Below, one piece after another: positions 16,025-24,832 of a stretch of DNA of 49,730 nt. Made by a program: the position numbers and the translations under genes. Within the stretch, counting starts at the first letter, position 1; every line of letters starts with the position of its first letter. The notes under the pieces are model-generated. The model was not told the origin of the DNA. It searched no databases and saw only the letters and a list, made by a program, of their open reading frames with translations. Location of the stretch: positions 1 through 49,730 of the forward strand of contig JBGTIS010000344.1 of the NCBI GenBank assembly GCA_041745535.1, written 5' to 3'. Source of the stretch: JBGTIS01 sp041745535. GTDB lineage: Bacteria; Bacteroidota; Bacteroidia; Cytophagales; Cyclobacteriaceae.

Positions 16025-16541
16025 ATTTTTTGTTGTTTTTTTATTTTTTACGGCCCTTACATTTCAGCAATGTGGAGTATATTCATTTACAGGAGCTTCT
16101 CTTTCACCAGATATAAAAACTATATCAATTGATAATTTTTACAATGATTCGGGTGGTGGCCCTGCCAATTTAAGCCAGTTGTTCTCAGAAGAGGTTAGAG
16201 ATTATTACCAAAGAAATACCAGTCTTTCCCTGGTTCCGTCCAATGGCGATTTGTTACTGGAAGGAAGCATAACCGGCTATCAGTTTACACCAATAGCGCC
16301 ACAGGCTTCCGGTACCGATGCCACCGTGGACCGGGCTGGTCAGATGCGGCTTACAATTACAGTAAAAGCTTCTTATGTCAATACACAAGATGATACGTTT
16401 GATTTCAATAACAGATCTTTTTCGTTTTTTGCCGATTTTGACGCCAATCAGGATCCGGCAGCAGTTGAAAACCAACTGATTGATGAAATAACCGAGAAAA
16501 TTATTCTCGATATTTTCAACGCCACAGTGGCAAACTGGTAG
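16011..16541 (+). CDS. lptE: LPS-assembly lipoprotein LptE
   Basis: Outer-membrane lipoprotein that plugs LptD for LPS insertion. I use ATG 16011, which overlaps the end of the activator gene by 14 bases (translational coupling). The alternative upstream frame at 15954 would place 19 charged residues before the signal sequence. The signal MKLNRFFVVFLFFTALTF ends at Cys21 in FQQCGVYSFTG, and CGVYSFTGAS is typical of Bacteroidetes LptE. The lipobox is not ideal (Q at -1). The beta-rich body of about 155 residues includes LLLEGSITGYQFTP and ends FNATVANW. At 176 residues it has family length. Confidence 0.9.
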   Translation: MKLNRFFVVFLFFTALTFQQCGVYSFTGASLSPDIKTISIDNFYNDSGGGPANLSQLFSEEVRDYYQRNTSLSLVPSNGDLLLEGSITGYQFTPIAPQASGTDATVDRAGQMRLTITVKASYVNTQDDTFDFNNRSFSFFADFDANQDPAAVENQLIDEITEKIILDIFNATVANW

Positions 16542-16570
16542 AATAAATTATTTGATTAAAATTTTACAAC

Positions 16571-17719
16571 ATGGGTATTACTAAACAACAACTGCTGGAA
16601 TTTTTAAGCCAGCCGGAAGCACTTACCAATTCTGATACAACAGGCCTTGAATCGCTGGTACAAAAATATCCTTATTTCCAATTAGCTTATTCGTTAATTG
16701 CCAAATCGAAACACGACCGCCAAACTCCTAACGCTTATCAGGCTTTAAGCAAAGCTTCTATTTACGCGCCCGATCGACGTGTGCTGAAACAATTATTTTA
16801 CGATAATTTACACATCGATTATATCAGAACCGACACCCATCACCTGTCTGCTGATACAATCGCTGATCAGGATGTGTCCACCGCGTCTATTGAATCGGAA
16901 GTTCCTACTTTTTCTGAAACTGAAACTACCGAATCGGAATCATTACCCGCTTCATCACATTCCGAAATTAACCAGGAAGAAACTATTGCTGATAATACAG
17001 CGAGCAATATACAGGCACCAGAAGCTGAGATTCAAACCAGCGATACATCATCAAATTCTGTTGAAGAGCATCCTTCCACTGAAGAAAACGAACTCACCCC
17101 CAATGAGATAAAATCAATTGAGCAGGAAGAACCTGTCGCCGAAGTACCTGTCGCCGAAGTACCTGAGGAACCTGAATTACAAAACTCGGAGGAGGAGCCT
17201 GAAGTTACAAACAAAGAAGACGAATCGGTGTATGATGAATTACAGACAAACCTGGAAAAACTAAAAAAGAGCCGACTTAAGTTTGATGATGGTGAGCCGG
17301 AAGAATCAGAAGAAAGCCCCGAAAAATCATCGGATAAAAAAAAAACAGTAAGCGAAAGTAGCACCCAGGAATCATCGGTTTTACTTGGCGATTTCTCTCA
17401 ATTTCCAGATAGAAGCTTGAATTTTGGCTCGAAACAGATTGAACAGATTGAAATTATCAACAAATTTATCAGCAGTGATACCAATCACTCCATTGTGCTG
17501 AAAAACAAAAATCCCCAAAGTACTGAAATTCAAAGTGACCTCTCTGAAACCAGCACAGCCATTAGAGAGACCCCTGTTACTGAAAACTTTGCTGTGATTA
17601 TGGAAAAGCAGGGTAAAATAGACAAGGCTGTTGAAATATACCGGAAATTAATTTGGAAATTTCCTCAAAAAAAGACGTACTTTGCAGACAAAATTAAAGA
17701 ACTGACCGAAAAAGAATAG
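16571..17719 (+). CDS. TPR-type protein with long acidic linker
   Basis: A 382-residue protein of the miaB-lptE-secG operon, with no signal peptide. An N-terminal helical region (1-90, MGITKQQLLEFLSQPEA... YPYFQLAYSLIAKSKHD) and a C-terminal TPR-like hairpin (about 340-372, NFAVIMEKQGKIDKAVEIYRKL) flank a Glu/Ser/Thr/Pro-rich disordered middle of roughly 200 residues. A 15-base tandem duplication lies in this linker. The stop is followed after one base by the secG ATG, so translation is coupled. Placed between lptE and secG it may assist envelope biogenesis, but no function can be read from the sequence. I know it only as a conserved-looking Bacteroidetes hypothetical protein. Confidence 0.9.
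   Translation: MGITKQQLLEFLSQPEALTNSDTTGLESLVQKYPYFQLAYSLIAKSKHDRQTPNAYQALSKASIYAPDRRVLKQLFYDNLHIDYIRTDTHHLSADTIADQDVSTASIESEVPTFSETETTESESLPASSHSEINQEETIADNTASNIQAPEAEIQTSDTSSNSVEEHPSTEENELTPNEIKSIEQEEPVAEVPVAEVPEEPELQNSEEEPEVTNKEDESVYDELQTNLEKLKKSRLKFDDGEPEESEESPEKSSDKKKTVSESSTQESSVLLGDFSQFPDRSLNFGSKQIEQIEIINKFISSDTNHSIVLKNKNPQSTEIQSDLSETSTAIRETPVTENFAVIMEKQGKIDKAVEIYRKLIWKFPQKKTYFADKIKELTEKE
17132..17161 (+). repeat. 15-base tandem duplication in the acidic linker
   Basis: The 15 bases CCTGTCGCCGAAGTA (17132-17146) are repeated exactly at 17147-17161. This adds one PVAEV unit to the disordered linker of the TPR protein, in frame. Confidence 0.9.
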
Positions 17720-17720
17720 G

Positions 17721-18107
17721 ATGTATACGTTTATTATTAGTTTAATTATTGTTGTAGCGATATTGCTGGTTTTGATAGTGCTGGCCCAAAACCCTAAAGG
17801 AGGCGGATTATCCAGCCAGTTTGGCGGAAGCGGATCATCCAGTCAGATGATGGGCGTTAAACGGACTACCGACCTGTTAGAAAAACTTACCTGGGGATTT
17901 GCCATTGCATTGGTTGTGCTTACCCTTTCTTCAAACTTATTGCTGGACGGTAACGAAAACCAAACCGGCATTACAAGCCCCAATATTGAAAGAGCCCAGG
18001 AACGAGGTGTACTACCCAATTTGAATGCGCCTTCTATCGGGCAGGACTCCACGGGTGGTACCCTGAACCAGGATATCGAGAGCTTAACCGAAGATGATTC
18101 TTTATAA
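17721..18107 (+). CDS. secG: Preprotein translocase subunit SecG
   Basis: Two-helix auxiliary subunit of the SecYEG channel. The first membrane segment spans about residues 2-22 (MYTFIISLIIVVAILLVLIV), followed by the family signature QNPKGGGLSSQFGGSGSS and a second segment at about 57-75 (TWGFAIALVVLTLSSNLLL). The C-terminal tail of about 50 polar residues is longer than in E. coli SecG (110 aa) but common in Bacteroidetes. It starts one base after the TPR gene and ends the operon. Its 3' end faces a convergent gene 15 bases away. Confidence 0.95.
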   Translation: MYTFIISLIIVVAILLVLIVLAQNPKGGGLSSQFGGSGSSSQMMGVKRTTDLLEKLTWGFAIALVVLTLSSNLLLDGNENQTGITSPNIERAQERGVLPNLNAPSIGQDSTGGTLNQDIESLTEDDSL

Positions 18108-18122
18108 TCAATTTCTAAACTT

Positions 18123-18839
18123 TTAAGCCGCTTTTCCAATCTGCCGCATCAGTAGCCGTTTGGTTATGGGCAGCAATGTTTCTTTTACCGGGCACTTTAC
18201 CTCAGCTCTGGCCAGATACGTAGCAGGATTAGGAAAAGACTTATTTTGGCTAATCAGATCAGCTTTTAATTTTTCAAAACTATACCCAATCCCAATTTTT
18301 TTGTTTTCCAGAAATTCAGTTTTTATGGCTTTATATTTTTCATTGGCCTTTTCAAAAACAGTAATCTGATACTGATATACCTGCGTTTCGTTACTATTAT
18401 ATTCCTTTATAAATAAATATCCCTCATACGTATATAAAGGCATAATGCCAATAGGCTCGATGGCTACGCTTTTGGCAATGTGGTCAAAAATTCCTCTTCC
18501 CATTTCCAGGGTGTCTTTAAATTCCTCAATGGCAAAGTTGATCACTTCTGAAATACCTTCCATAAGCCGGTCATCCTCTACAATGGTTCTATATTTTATT
18601 TTTAGTTTTTCAAAATCCGCTTTACTTATCCGCTTGGGAAAATTTTCGTAAAGCAATTTTTTATTGTCTTTGATAGCCAGCAGATTGTTATAATGTAACA
18701 CCAAATCCGACAGAAACGGATATAACCTTTTCTCATCGAAGTTTGCTTTTACATTTTGCATGTAGGCCAGCAGCACATATTTTTTATATTCCGGATCAAG
18801 AAGTCCTTCTGTAATCCAATCCTGATGTAAATAAGTCAT
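18123..18839 (-). CDS. Unknown soluble protein, 238 aa, next to groES
   Basis: Full-length frame starting MTYLHQDWITEGLLDPEYKK. It has no signal peptide or membrane segment and is rich in Lys, Glu, Leu and Tyr. Visible blocks are DPEYKKYVLLAYMQNVKANF, LYPFLSDLVLHYNNL and a C-terminal PATYLARAEVKCPVKETLLPI. I recognise it only as a likely conserved Bacteroidetes hypothetical protein; no catalytic motif is visible. It is divergent from groES and convergent with secG, so it shares the region that holds the dyad and sigma-54 promoter of groESL. Whether those act on it is unknown. Confidence 0.85.
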   Translation of the reverse strand: MTYLHQDWITEGLLDPEYKKYVLLAYMQNVKANFDEKRLYPFLSDLVLHYNNLLAIKDNKKLLYENFPKRISKADFEKLKIKYRTIVEDDRLMEGISEVINFAIEEFKDTLEMGRGIFDHIAKSVAIEPIGIMPLYTYEGYLFIKEYNSNETQVYQYQITVFEKANEKYKAIKTEFLENKKIGIGYSFEKLKADLISQNKSFPNPATYLARAEVKCPVKETLLPITKRLLMRQIGKAA

Positions 18840-18897
18840 GCAATTTAATTTAATACGATGATAAATTTTATCAATAAGATAAGAGAACGTGCAATTA

Positions 18898-18908
18898 TGT
18901 CAGTGACA
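18898..18908. promoter_or_regulatory. TGTCA-G-TGACA dyad upstream of groES
   Basis: A perfect inverted repeat of 5-base half-sites separated by one base. Its centre is about 103 bases upstream of the predicted groES start, a usual distance for a sigma-54 activator site. The half-sites are the same as those near 13095-13127, although the spacing and orientation differ. Confidence 0.45.
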
Positions 18909-18978
18909 AATTAATGAAATTTCCCTAAGATGTAAGTTATTCTGCAATATTGGCTGTAAATTGCGCAAAATTTAAGGG

Positions 18979-18996
18979 TTGGCATAAGAAGTGCAA
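18979..18996 (+). promoter_or_regulatory. Sigma-54 (-24/-12) promoter of groESL
   Basis: TTGGCATAAGAAGTGCAA has GG (18981-18982) and GC (18993-18994) exactly 10 bases apart, and fits YTGGCACGNNNNTTGCW with three differences (C to T and G to A after GGCA, and G for the first T of TTGC). The start is expected near 19006, 62 bases before the groES ATG. No CIRCE element (heat-shock operator of HrcA) was seen. Confidence 0.6.
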
Positions 18997-19067
18997 CACC
19001 AATACCGTACACTAACAATATTTTAACAACAGTTTAAAGTATTCTAAATCAAAATTTAATAAAAAAA

Positions 19068-19346
19068 ATGTCAAAAGTAAACATTACCCCCCTAGCAGAT
19101 AGAGTTCTTGTTGAGCCTGCTGCCGCTGAGGAAAAAACAGCCTCGGGCATCATTATTCCTGATACTGCCAAAGAAAAACCACAAAAAGGTTCCGTAGTCG
19201 CAGTTGGAGCAGGTAAAAAAGACGAGCCATTAACCGTAAAAGTTGGCGACAATGTACTATATGGTAAGTACGCCGGCACTGAAGTTACTGTAGATGGCAA
19301 AGAATATTTGATTATGCGGGAATCTGATATTTTCGCAATTGTTTAA
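19068..19346 (+). CDS. groES: Co-chaperonin GroES
   Basis: Ten-kilodalton lid of the GroEL folding chamber. The 92-residue sequence shows the N-terminal ITPLADRVLVEP, the mobile loop EEKTASGIIIPDTAKEKPQ and the C-terminal VLYGKYAGTEVTVDGKEYLI. It is complete and slightly shorter than E. coli GroES (97). groEL starts 42 bases downstream, so the pair is one operon behind the -24/-12 element. Confidence 0.98.
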   Translation: MSKVNITPLADRVLVEPAAAEEKTASGIIIPDTAKEKPQKGSVVAVGAGKKDEPLTVKVGDNVLYGKYAGTEVTVDGKEYLIMRESDIFAIV

Positions 19347-19388
19347 CATTGACCGAACACTTAATTAAACACTAAAATTTTAGTAAAA

Positions 19389-21029
19389 ATGGCAAAACAA
19401 ATTTTTTTTAATACAGAAGCAAGAGATAAGGTTAAAAAAGGAGTCGATACCTTGGCCAATGCTGTAAGGGTAACTTTGGGTCCTAAAGGCCGAAATGTTG
19501 TGATCGACAAAAAGTTTGGTGCTCCTTCTGTAACAAAAGATGGTGTTTCCGTAGCAAAAGATATTGAATTAAAAGATCCCATCGAAAATATGGGAGCCCA
19601 ACTGGTAAAAGAAGTCGCATCCAGAACCGCGGACAATGCCGGTGATGGTACTACCACTGCTACCGTACTGGCCCAGGCAATTTTCTCTAACGGAATTAAA
19701 AACGTAGCTGCCGGCGCCAATCCTATGGACCTGAAAAGAGGTATTGACAAAGCTGTGATCGCTATTGTTGAAAACCTGCACAGCCAGTCTAAAGCGATCA
19801 GCGATTCAAGTGAGATAGCCCAGGTGGCTTCCATTTCTTCTAACAACGACGAAGAAATCGGTAAAATGATTGCCGATGCCATGGATAAAGTTGGTAAAGA
19901 TGGTGTAATTACCGTTGAAGAAGCTAAAGGTACGGATACTGAAGTGAAAACTGTAGAAGGTATGCAATTCGACAGAGGCTATCTTTCCGCTTACTTTGTA
20001 ACTGATACCGAGCGCATGGAAGCTGAGCTTGACAATCCTTTTATTCTTATCTATGATAAGAAAATTTCAACCATGAAGGATTTATTGCCTGTGCTTGAAG
20101 CGGTTTCACAAACTGGTCGTCCTTTGTTAATTATTTCAGAAGATGTAGAAGGTGAAGCACTTGCTACGCTGGTTGTAAACAAAATCAGAGGTTCATTAAA
20201 AGTAGCCGCTGTAAAAGCGCCTGGCTTTGGCGATCGCAGAAAAGCCATGTTAGAAGATATCGCTATCTTAACCGGTGGTACTGTAATTTCTGAAGAGCGT
20301 GGATACAAACTTGAAAACGCTTCTTTGGAATATCTGGGTAACGCGGAAAAAATTACCATCGATAAGGACAATACTACCATTGTAAACGGTGCTGGTGAAT
20401 CTTCAGAAATTCAGGCACGTGTAAGCCAGATCAAAGCGCAGATAGATACTACCAGCTCTGATTACGACAAAGAAAAATTACAGGAGCGCTTGGCCAAGCT
20501 TTCTGGTGGTGTGGCAATTCTGTACATCGGTGCTGCCACAGAAGTGGAAATGAAAGAGAAAAAAGACAGAGTAGAAGATGCCCTGCATGCAACCAGAGCT
20601 GCCGTACAAGAAGGCGTGGTAGCTGGTGGTGGCGTTGCTTTGGTACGTGCCAGCAGCGTACTAGACAACCTTGAGTCAGAAAACGAAGATCAGGCAACCG
20701 GTATCAACATTGTTAGAATCGCACTGGAAGCTCCTCTGAGAATAATTGCCGAAAATGCGGGTAAAGAGGGTTCTGTAGTGGTTCAGAAAGTAAAAGAAGG
20801 AAAAGATGACTTTGGATACAATGCCAGAACCGATAAATATGAAAACTTAACCGCTGCAGGGGTAATTGATCCTACCAAAGTAACCAGACTGGCACTTGAA
20901 AATGCTGCTTCAATTGCTTCATTGTTAATAACCACCGAATGTGTTATTGCCGATGAACCTGAAGAAGATAAAGGCGCGCCTGCCGGTATGCCTCCCGGAG
21001 GAATGGGCGGTATGGGCGGCATGATGTAA
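19389..21029 (+). CDS. groEL: Chaperonin GroEL
   Basis: ATP-dependent 60-kDa chaperonin. The sequence shows TLGPKGRNVVIDKKFGAP, the ATP-binding DNAGDGTTTATVLAQAI, the AAVKAPGFGDRRKAML block and the C-terminal GGM-rich tail GMPPGGMGGMGGMM. At 546 residues it has normal length. A strong intrinsic terminator follows 27 bases after the stop. Confidence 0.99.
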   Translation: MAKQIFFNTEARDKVKKGVDTLANAVRVTLGPKGRNVVIDKKFGAPSVTKDGVSVAKDIELKDPIENMGAQLVKEVASRTADNAGDGTTTATVLAQAIFSNGIKNVAAGANPMDLKRGIDKAVIAIVENLHSQSKAISDSSEIAQVASISSNNDEEIGKMIADAMDKVGKDGVITVEEAKGTDTEVKTVEGMQFDRGYLSAYFVTDTERMEAELDNPFILIYDKKISTMKDLLPVLEAVSQTGRPLLIISEDVEGEALATLVVNKIRGSLKVAAVKAPGFGDRRKAMLEDIAILTGGTVISEERGYKLENASLEYLGNAEKITIDKDNTTIVNGAGESSEIQARVSQIKAQIDTTSSDYDKEKLQERLAKLSGGVAILYIGAATEVEMKEKKDRVEDALHATRAAVQEGVVAGGGVALVRASSVLDNLESENEDQATGINIVRIALEAPLRIIAENAGKEGSVVVQKVKEGKDDFGYNARTDKYENLTAAGVIDPTKVTRLALENAASIASLLITTECVIADEPEEDKGAPAGMPPGGMGGMGGMM

Positions 21030-21056
21030 GCCAATTAATGCCAACTAATAGATTTG

Positions 21057-21086
21057 AAAAAGTGCCCCAATGCGGGCACTTTTTTT
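21057..21086 (+). terminator. Intrinsic terminator after groEL
   Basis: An 11-pair stem (21057-21067 with 21074-21084, core AGTGCCC/GGGCACT) around a 6-base loop, with A residues before and a T run after. It may also serve the convergent minus-strand hydrolase gene, whose stop codon lies within it. Confidence 0.9.
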
Positions 21087-21870
21087 ATGTATCTGCCTTT
21101 GTAATCAGGGTTACAAATTGCTTTAGTATCAATGCTGATTCCTTGCTTTTTTCCAGCATACCAAAATGGGCCACTTCATTCAGCACATGCAGGATTACGC
21201 GATCGGGTAGCCAGACCTGATCTTTCAGAGACAAGAAAGAAATTAGGTGATCGTTTTTACCGGTAACAAACATAACCGGATACCTGGCATTTTTAAGTGT
21301 TTCGGTGCGGTCAGCCCGGTCCCGCATGGCAGCCGTAGCCTCAATGGCCGACGAAACGGCGGTATTACTTATTATGGTTTCAACTTGCCTGATTACCTGT
21401 ATTAATTCAGCTTTTCGCTCTTCATAAAAAAGGGAAGCAGCAAATCCTATAGCGAAAGCCGCCATTCCGTTTGCCTTTAAAAAGTTGATGGTTTTATCGC
21501 GTGCCGCCTGTTTTTCAGCTGTATCGGCCAAAGCAGTAGAATGAAACAGCGCGAGGCCAGCTATCATATCAGGATGTTTTTCTGCCAATGATAAGGCGAT
21601 GTATCCTCCCATTGAATGTCCGATTACAATGGCTTTTCTGATTTGCTTTTCAACGAGAAAATCAAAGATCCGCTCCGCGAAATCAAGTATGGTAATGGGA
21701 GATTGAAGAGGTTTGTTTTTTCCAAAGCCTGGCAGATCCATTGCAATAACCCTGGCAACTTTGGATAATTCAGGCACAATGGGCTCCCAAATTTCTTTGC
21801 TTTCACAAAAACCATGAAGTAAAATTACCGGCGTTAACTGGCCGGCTTCAAAATAAGACAATTCCTTCAC
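21085..21870 (-). CDS. Alpha/beta-fold hydrolase
   Basis: A 261-residue cytoplasmic hydrolase of the esterase/lipase superfamily. The oxyanion strand HGFCESKEIW (19-28), nucleophile elbow GHSMGG (Ser near residue 91), acid GKNDHLI (Asp near 213) and histidine VAHFGMLEK (His near 239) make a complete triad. The cap region (about 120-185) is helical. The fold cannot tell the substrate. The start MKELSYFEAG agrees with the family. It is preceded by a 40-base gap from the large lipoprotein gene on the same strand, so the two may be cotranscribed. Confidence 0.9.
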   Translation of the reverse strand: MKELSYFEAGQLTPVILLHGFCESKEIWEPIVPELSKVARVIAMDLPGFGKNKPLQSPITILDFAERIFDFLVEKQIRKAIVIGHSMGGYIALSLAEKHPDMIAGLALFHSTALADTAEKQAARDKTINFLKANGMAAFAIGFAASLFYEERKAELIQVIRQVETIISNTAVSSAIEATAAMRDRADRTETLKNARYPVMFVTGKNDHLISFLSLKDQVWLPDRVILHVLNEVAHFGMLEKSKESALILKQFVTLITKADT

Positions 21871-21910
21871 TGAATTTTAGGTTTTATTTTCTGGAAAATC
21901 TTAATTTTTA

Positions 21911-24625
21911 CTATTCTATAATATCAAGGTTATTAAAAGGACTGTTGGTCAATCGCCCTATTTTTTCTCTTCCAAAGTAAATCCAGTCTAAAACAAACCG
22001 TTTGTCAGAACTTTGCATACTATCTTCAGATTCAAAAGTAAAATAAAGATTATAATTCCCTTCTATACCTCCTACCCTGGCCGTTAGTTTCTGCCAGGAA
22101 TTCGCATCCTCACTGATATTAACCCGACTCAGGTCGGGCCCTGAAAAATCTCCAATTCTCAAGCTTAATTGTCCTGGCACCCACGATTTGAACCAGTAAG
22201 TAATATGATTCACCCCTGTAAGATCAATATTATTAAAACAAATATACCCGAGTGGGTTCGTAAACCGAACCATATTAGCCGCCATTTTAACCGCGCCACT
22301 TATGCTATCACAGGTAACCGCTTTTACTTTTGGGTTATGAATTAAAAACTCTTTACTGATCCGTTTTGGTGGTATTGAATCACTTCCGGAATCCTGAAAG
22401 GAAACTTCCATCAACAGGTTGGCATTTGATTCTTCCATTCCCCAATCAAATTTGAATTCCCCTTTTGGGCTGATGGAATCGGGCCAATTACCTACTTCCG
22501 TTTTAGATACATAATAGCGTCCATATTCGGCATTGTACCGAACAGCGATCGTCGAATCCGCAGGCTCGCTTCTTAACTTCACTGTGGCAGAAAACGGATA
22601 ATCGTGTTCATTCCAAACCCCATCTTCCAGATCGTTCACATTAATCTGGTACGAAAAGCTGGCGTTTTTCCAATAGAAGGAAGTGTTATCCACTGAGCTC
22701 AATGTGATTCGCGGAATGGCATTCCCCACCGTAATTTTAACAGAGTCAGTAGAAAAACTTCCCATTTTGTCAATTGCCTGAACTTTTGGATAATAAATTC
22801 CAGGTTTCAAAAAAGTATAATTCAATTTAGGTTCTTGCGTCACAATTGTGGCACCTTCAATTGTCCAAACAAATTGGAGAGAATCATCAGGATCAGGATC
22901 GTAGGATAATCCGGTATTAAAATTCACGGAAAGTGGCTCTGCCCCGTAATTGATGTCAGCAGAAATTTTACTGACTGGCGAACGATTTTTGATCGCATAA
23001 GTAATATGTTTCAGGGAAGCTTGAGCGTTGTTGGCAAAAGCAAATCTGCCATAATCCAAAACATATAAGGATCCGTCGGGGCCAAACTGCATGTCAGCCA
23101 GATTTTCGATATTGAAAGAGTCTATAACGGGTTCTGTTTCCCATTTACCATTATAGCAAGTCGTGGCATTTAGTTGTTGCCGCTCCTGGTCGAAGAAAAA
23201 AAATTTACCATTATAGTACTTAGGAAATTGGTTTTTGGAGAAAATATGAGGATTATACCAATAAATCGCACAAGTGTTAAGAGGTAGGTTTGAAAGCTTA
23301 TTTCTTTCAGAAATCGTCGGTAACCATGCCTCCTCACTTAAGGAATTTACTATGCCTGAATTACTGTTGGAAAAACCGAAAGGGCTGCTATTTAAACAGT
23401 TTATTTCCTGAAAGTTTTCTGCCTGGTCAACAATTTCAGGTTGCGGAAAAGTGTGGTTTGCCGAAGTTTGACTCTCTTTAATATTTAAATAGTTTCTGTC
23501 GGTATTAAGCGGAATCTTATAAAAAATTCGCGATGAATCAGCTTTGAGATTTTGATTACTTGTGAATTGCCAGGGGTGGCTACCCAATCCAAAAATCAGG
23601 TTTCCTACCTGATCAAATTCCAGCGTATTTCCTGCGGTTTTCTGCTCACCAGTCCATACCGGTACTTTAATTATGTCTTTTCTGGTGTTCAGAATCAGGC
23701 TATCCTCGGCCAGGTAATATCTGGAAACGTATTCGTAGCAGGAATCATTTTTGGCATTATAACCAAAATAGACCCAGCGGTTCTTATTAAAATTCGGGTC
23801 TAAAGTGAGCGTATTTAATCCGCCCTTTACCGAATAATTCACATCCAGTTGGGCTATGCGTTTACTTTCTTTTTTTCTTTCAGAATAGTAAAATACGGCG
23901 CCTGTTCTTTCTATCAGTAATACATCCTGGTTATCTAAAACTTTAATCCCCATGGGCTCCTGCAATCGATCCAAAAGGGTAATAACCGAAAATTTCTGAG
24001 AGGAAGGTACCGAAGGTAAATTAATCCGATCATAAGACGGGAACGAACTATCAGCAATCAGTTCTGTCAGGCACTCGGCTAGTTTGTCACTTGTAAAATT
24101 TTCATCGGAAACCACATACAATTTTCCCAAACCAATTGTAAAAACCGTGTGCCCAACAGGTCGTGTTTGATCATGCACTGATATAAAATTAGCTAATTTT
24201 GTAGTAGTGCTTGCCAAATCGTTCAATGTATCGGCACCAAAAAGAATTCGCGTAATTGCTTTGATATTATCTGAATTTGGCTGATGCCTGTCAAAATTGA
24301 AATACAGGATACTTCCCCCGGCCAATACAAACCTTTTTAATTCTATTAATTCTTCATAATTAAGGTTTATGCTGCTGTTTAAAGCAATAGCCTGATAATT
24401 AATCAGAGAATCCTCTGTCAGATATTTTTTGTTCTCTACGCTCGTGATTTTAATTGGAAGGGCCCGACTGGCATTCATGAAATTAATGAGCGGCGGATCT
24501 TCCGCTAAAATGCCTGAAAGTAATAATATTGATGGCCGCAATGGAGTTGGCTGGCAACCCATTCGCATACTTAGGAGGCAAAGGCATATTAATTTAACCA
24601 GTATGGTTATTTTATTTGTGGTCAT
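21911..24625 (-). CDS. Exported ThuA-like / PQQ-sugar-dehydrogenase-like / PKD / CBM-like protein
   Basis: A 904-residue exported protein. The N-terminus has a hydrophobic segment and a weak lipobox (SMRMGC, Cys24). Residues about 30-210 resemble a ThuA or glutamine-amidotransferase-like domain reduced in motifs. About 215-600 form a glucose/sorbosone-dehydrogenase-like beta-propeller (LQEPMGIKVLDNQDVLLIER, LDPNFNKNRWVYFGY, MQFGPDGSLYVLDYG). About 605-695 is a PKD domain (YDPDPDDSLQFVWTIEG). The end (about 800-895) looks like a carbohydrate-binding module (NHITYWFKSWVPGQLSLRIG). Such domain orders occur in Bacteroidetes. The propeller is divergent (KGGLNTLTLDPNF in place of EGGLLGIALDPNF), so activity is uncertain. 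No cytochrome CxxCH is present. Confidence 0.85.
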   Translation of the reverse strand: MTTNKITILVKLICLCLLSMRMGCQPTPLRPSILLLSGILAEDPPLINFMNASRALPIKITSVENKKYLTEDSLINYQAIALNSSINLNYEELIELKRFVLAGGSILYFNFDRHQPNSDNIKAITRILFGADTLNDLASTTTKLANFISVHDQTRPVGHTVFTIGLGKLYVVSDENFTSDKLAECLTELIADSSFPSYDRINLPSVPSSQKFSVITLLDRLQEPMGIKVLDNQDVLLIERTGAVFYYSERKKESKRIAQLDVNYSVKGGLNTLTLDPNFNKNRWVYFGYNAKNDSCYEYVSRYYLAEDSLILNTRKDIIKVPVWTGEQKTAGNTLEFDQVGNLIFGLGSHPWQFTSNQNLKADSSRIFYKIPLNTDRNYLNIKESQTSANHTFPQPEIVDQAENFQEINCLNSSPFGFSNSNSGIVNSLSEEAWLPTISERNKLSNLPLNTCAIYWYNPHIFSKNQFPKYYNGKFFFFDQERQQLNATTCYNGKWETEPVIDSFNIENLADMQFGPDGSLYVLDYGRFAFANNAQASLKHITYAIKNRSPVSKISADINYGAEPLSVNFNTGLSYDPDPDDSLQFVWTIEGATIVTQEPKLNYTFLKPGIYYPKVQAIDKMGSFSTDSVKITVGNAIPRITLSSVDNTSFYWKNASFSYQINVNDLEDGVWNEHDYPFSATVKLRSEPADSTIAVRYNAEYGRYYVSKTEVGNWPDSISPKGEFKFDWGMEESNANLLMEVSFQDSGSDSIPPKRISKEFLIHNPKVKAVTCDSISGAVKMAANMVRFTNPLGYICFNNIDLTGVNHITYWFKSWVPGQLSLRIGDFSGPDLSRVNISEDANSWQKLTARVGGIEGNYNLYFTFESEDSMQSSDKRFVLDWIYFGREKIGRLTNSPFNNLDIIE

Positions 24626-24832
24626 AAAATAAATATTTCGCTACACGAATGGGTAGCCTGCTAATACTACCCTGGTTATTGGATAACCATTCTGAATACT
24701 GGCTTATTCAGTAAAAATTCTGAAATCAGATTTTTTAGTAATTATAATCAATTTTAATTATTCAAATACTTTTTTGAATAATAATAGCAGGATTTTTTTA
24801 GGAATGCAAAAAGTAGCTAACTATCGGCTAAA

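Noticed and set aside
24757..24782. 10-pair A/T-rich inverted repeat between the sulfatase and the large lipoprotein gene
   Set aside because: All but one pair are A-T, and the minus-strand T run expected of a terminator is missing.
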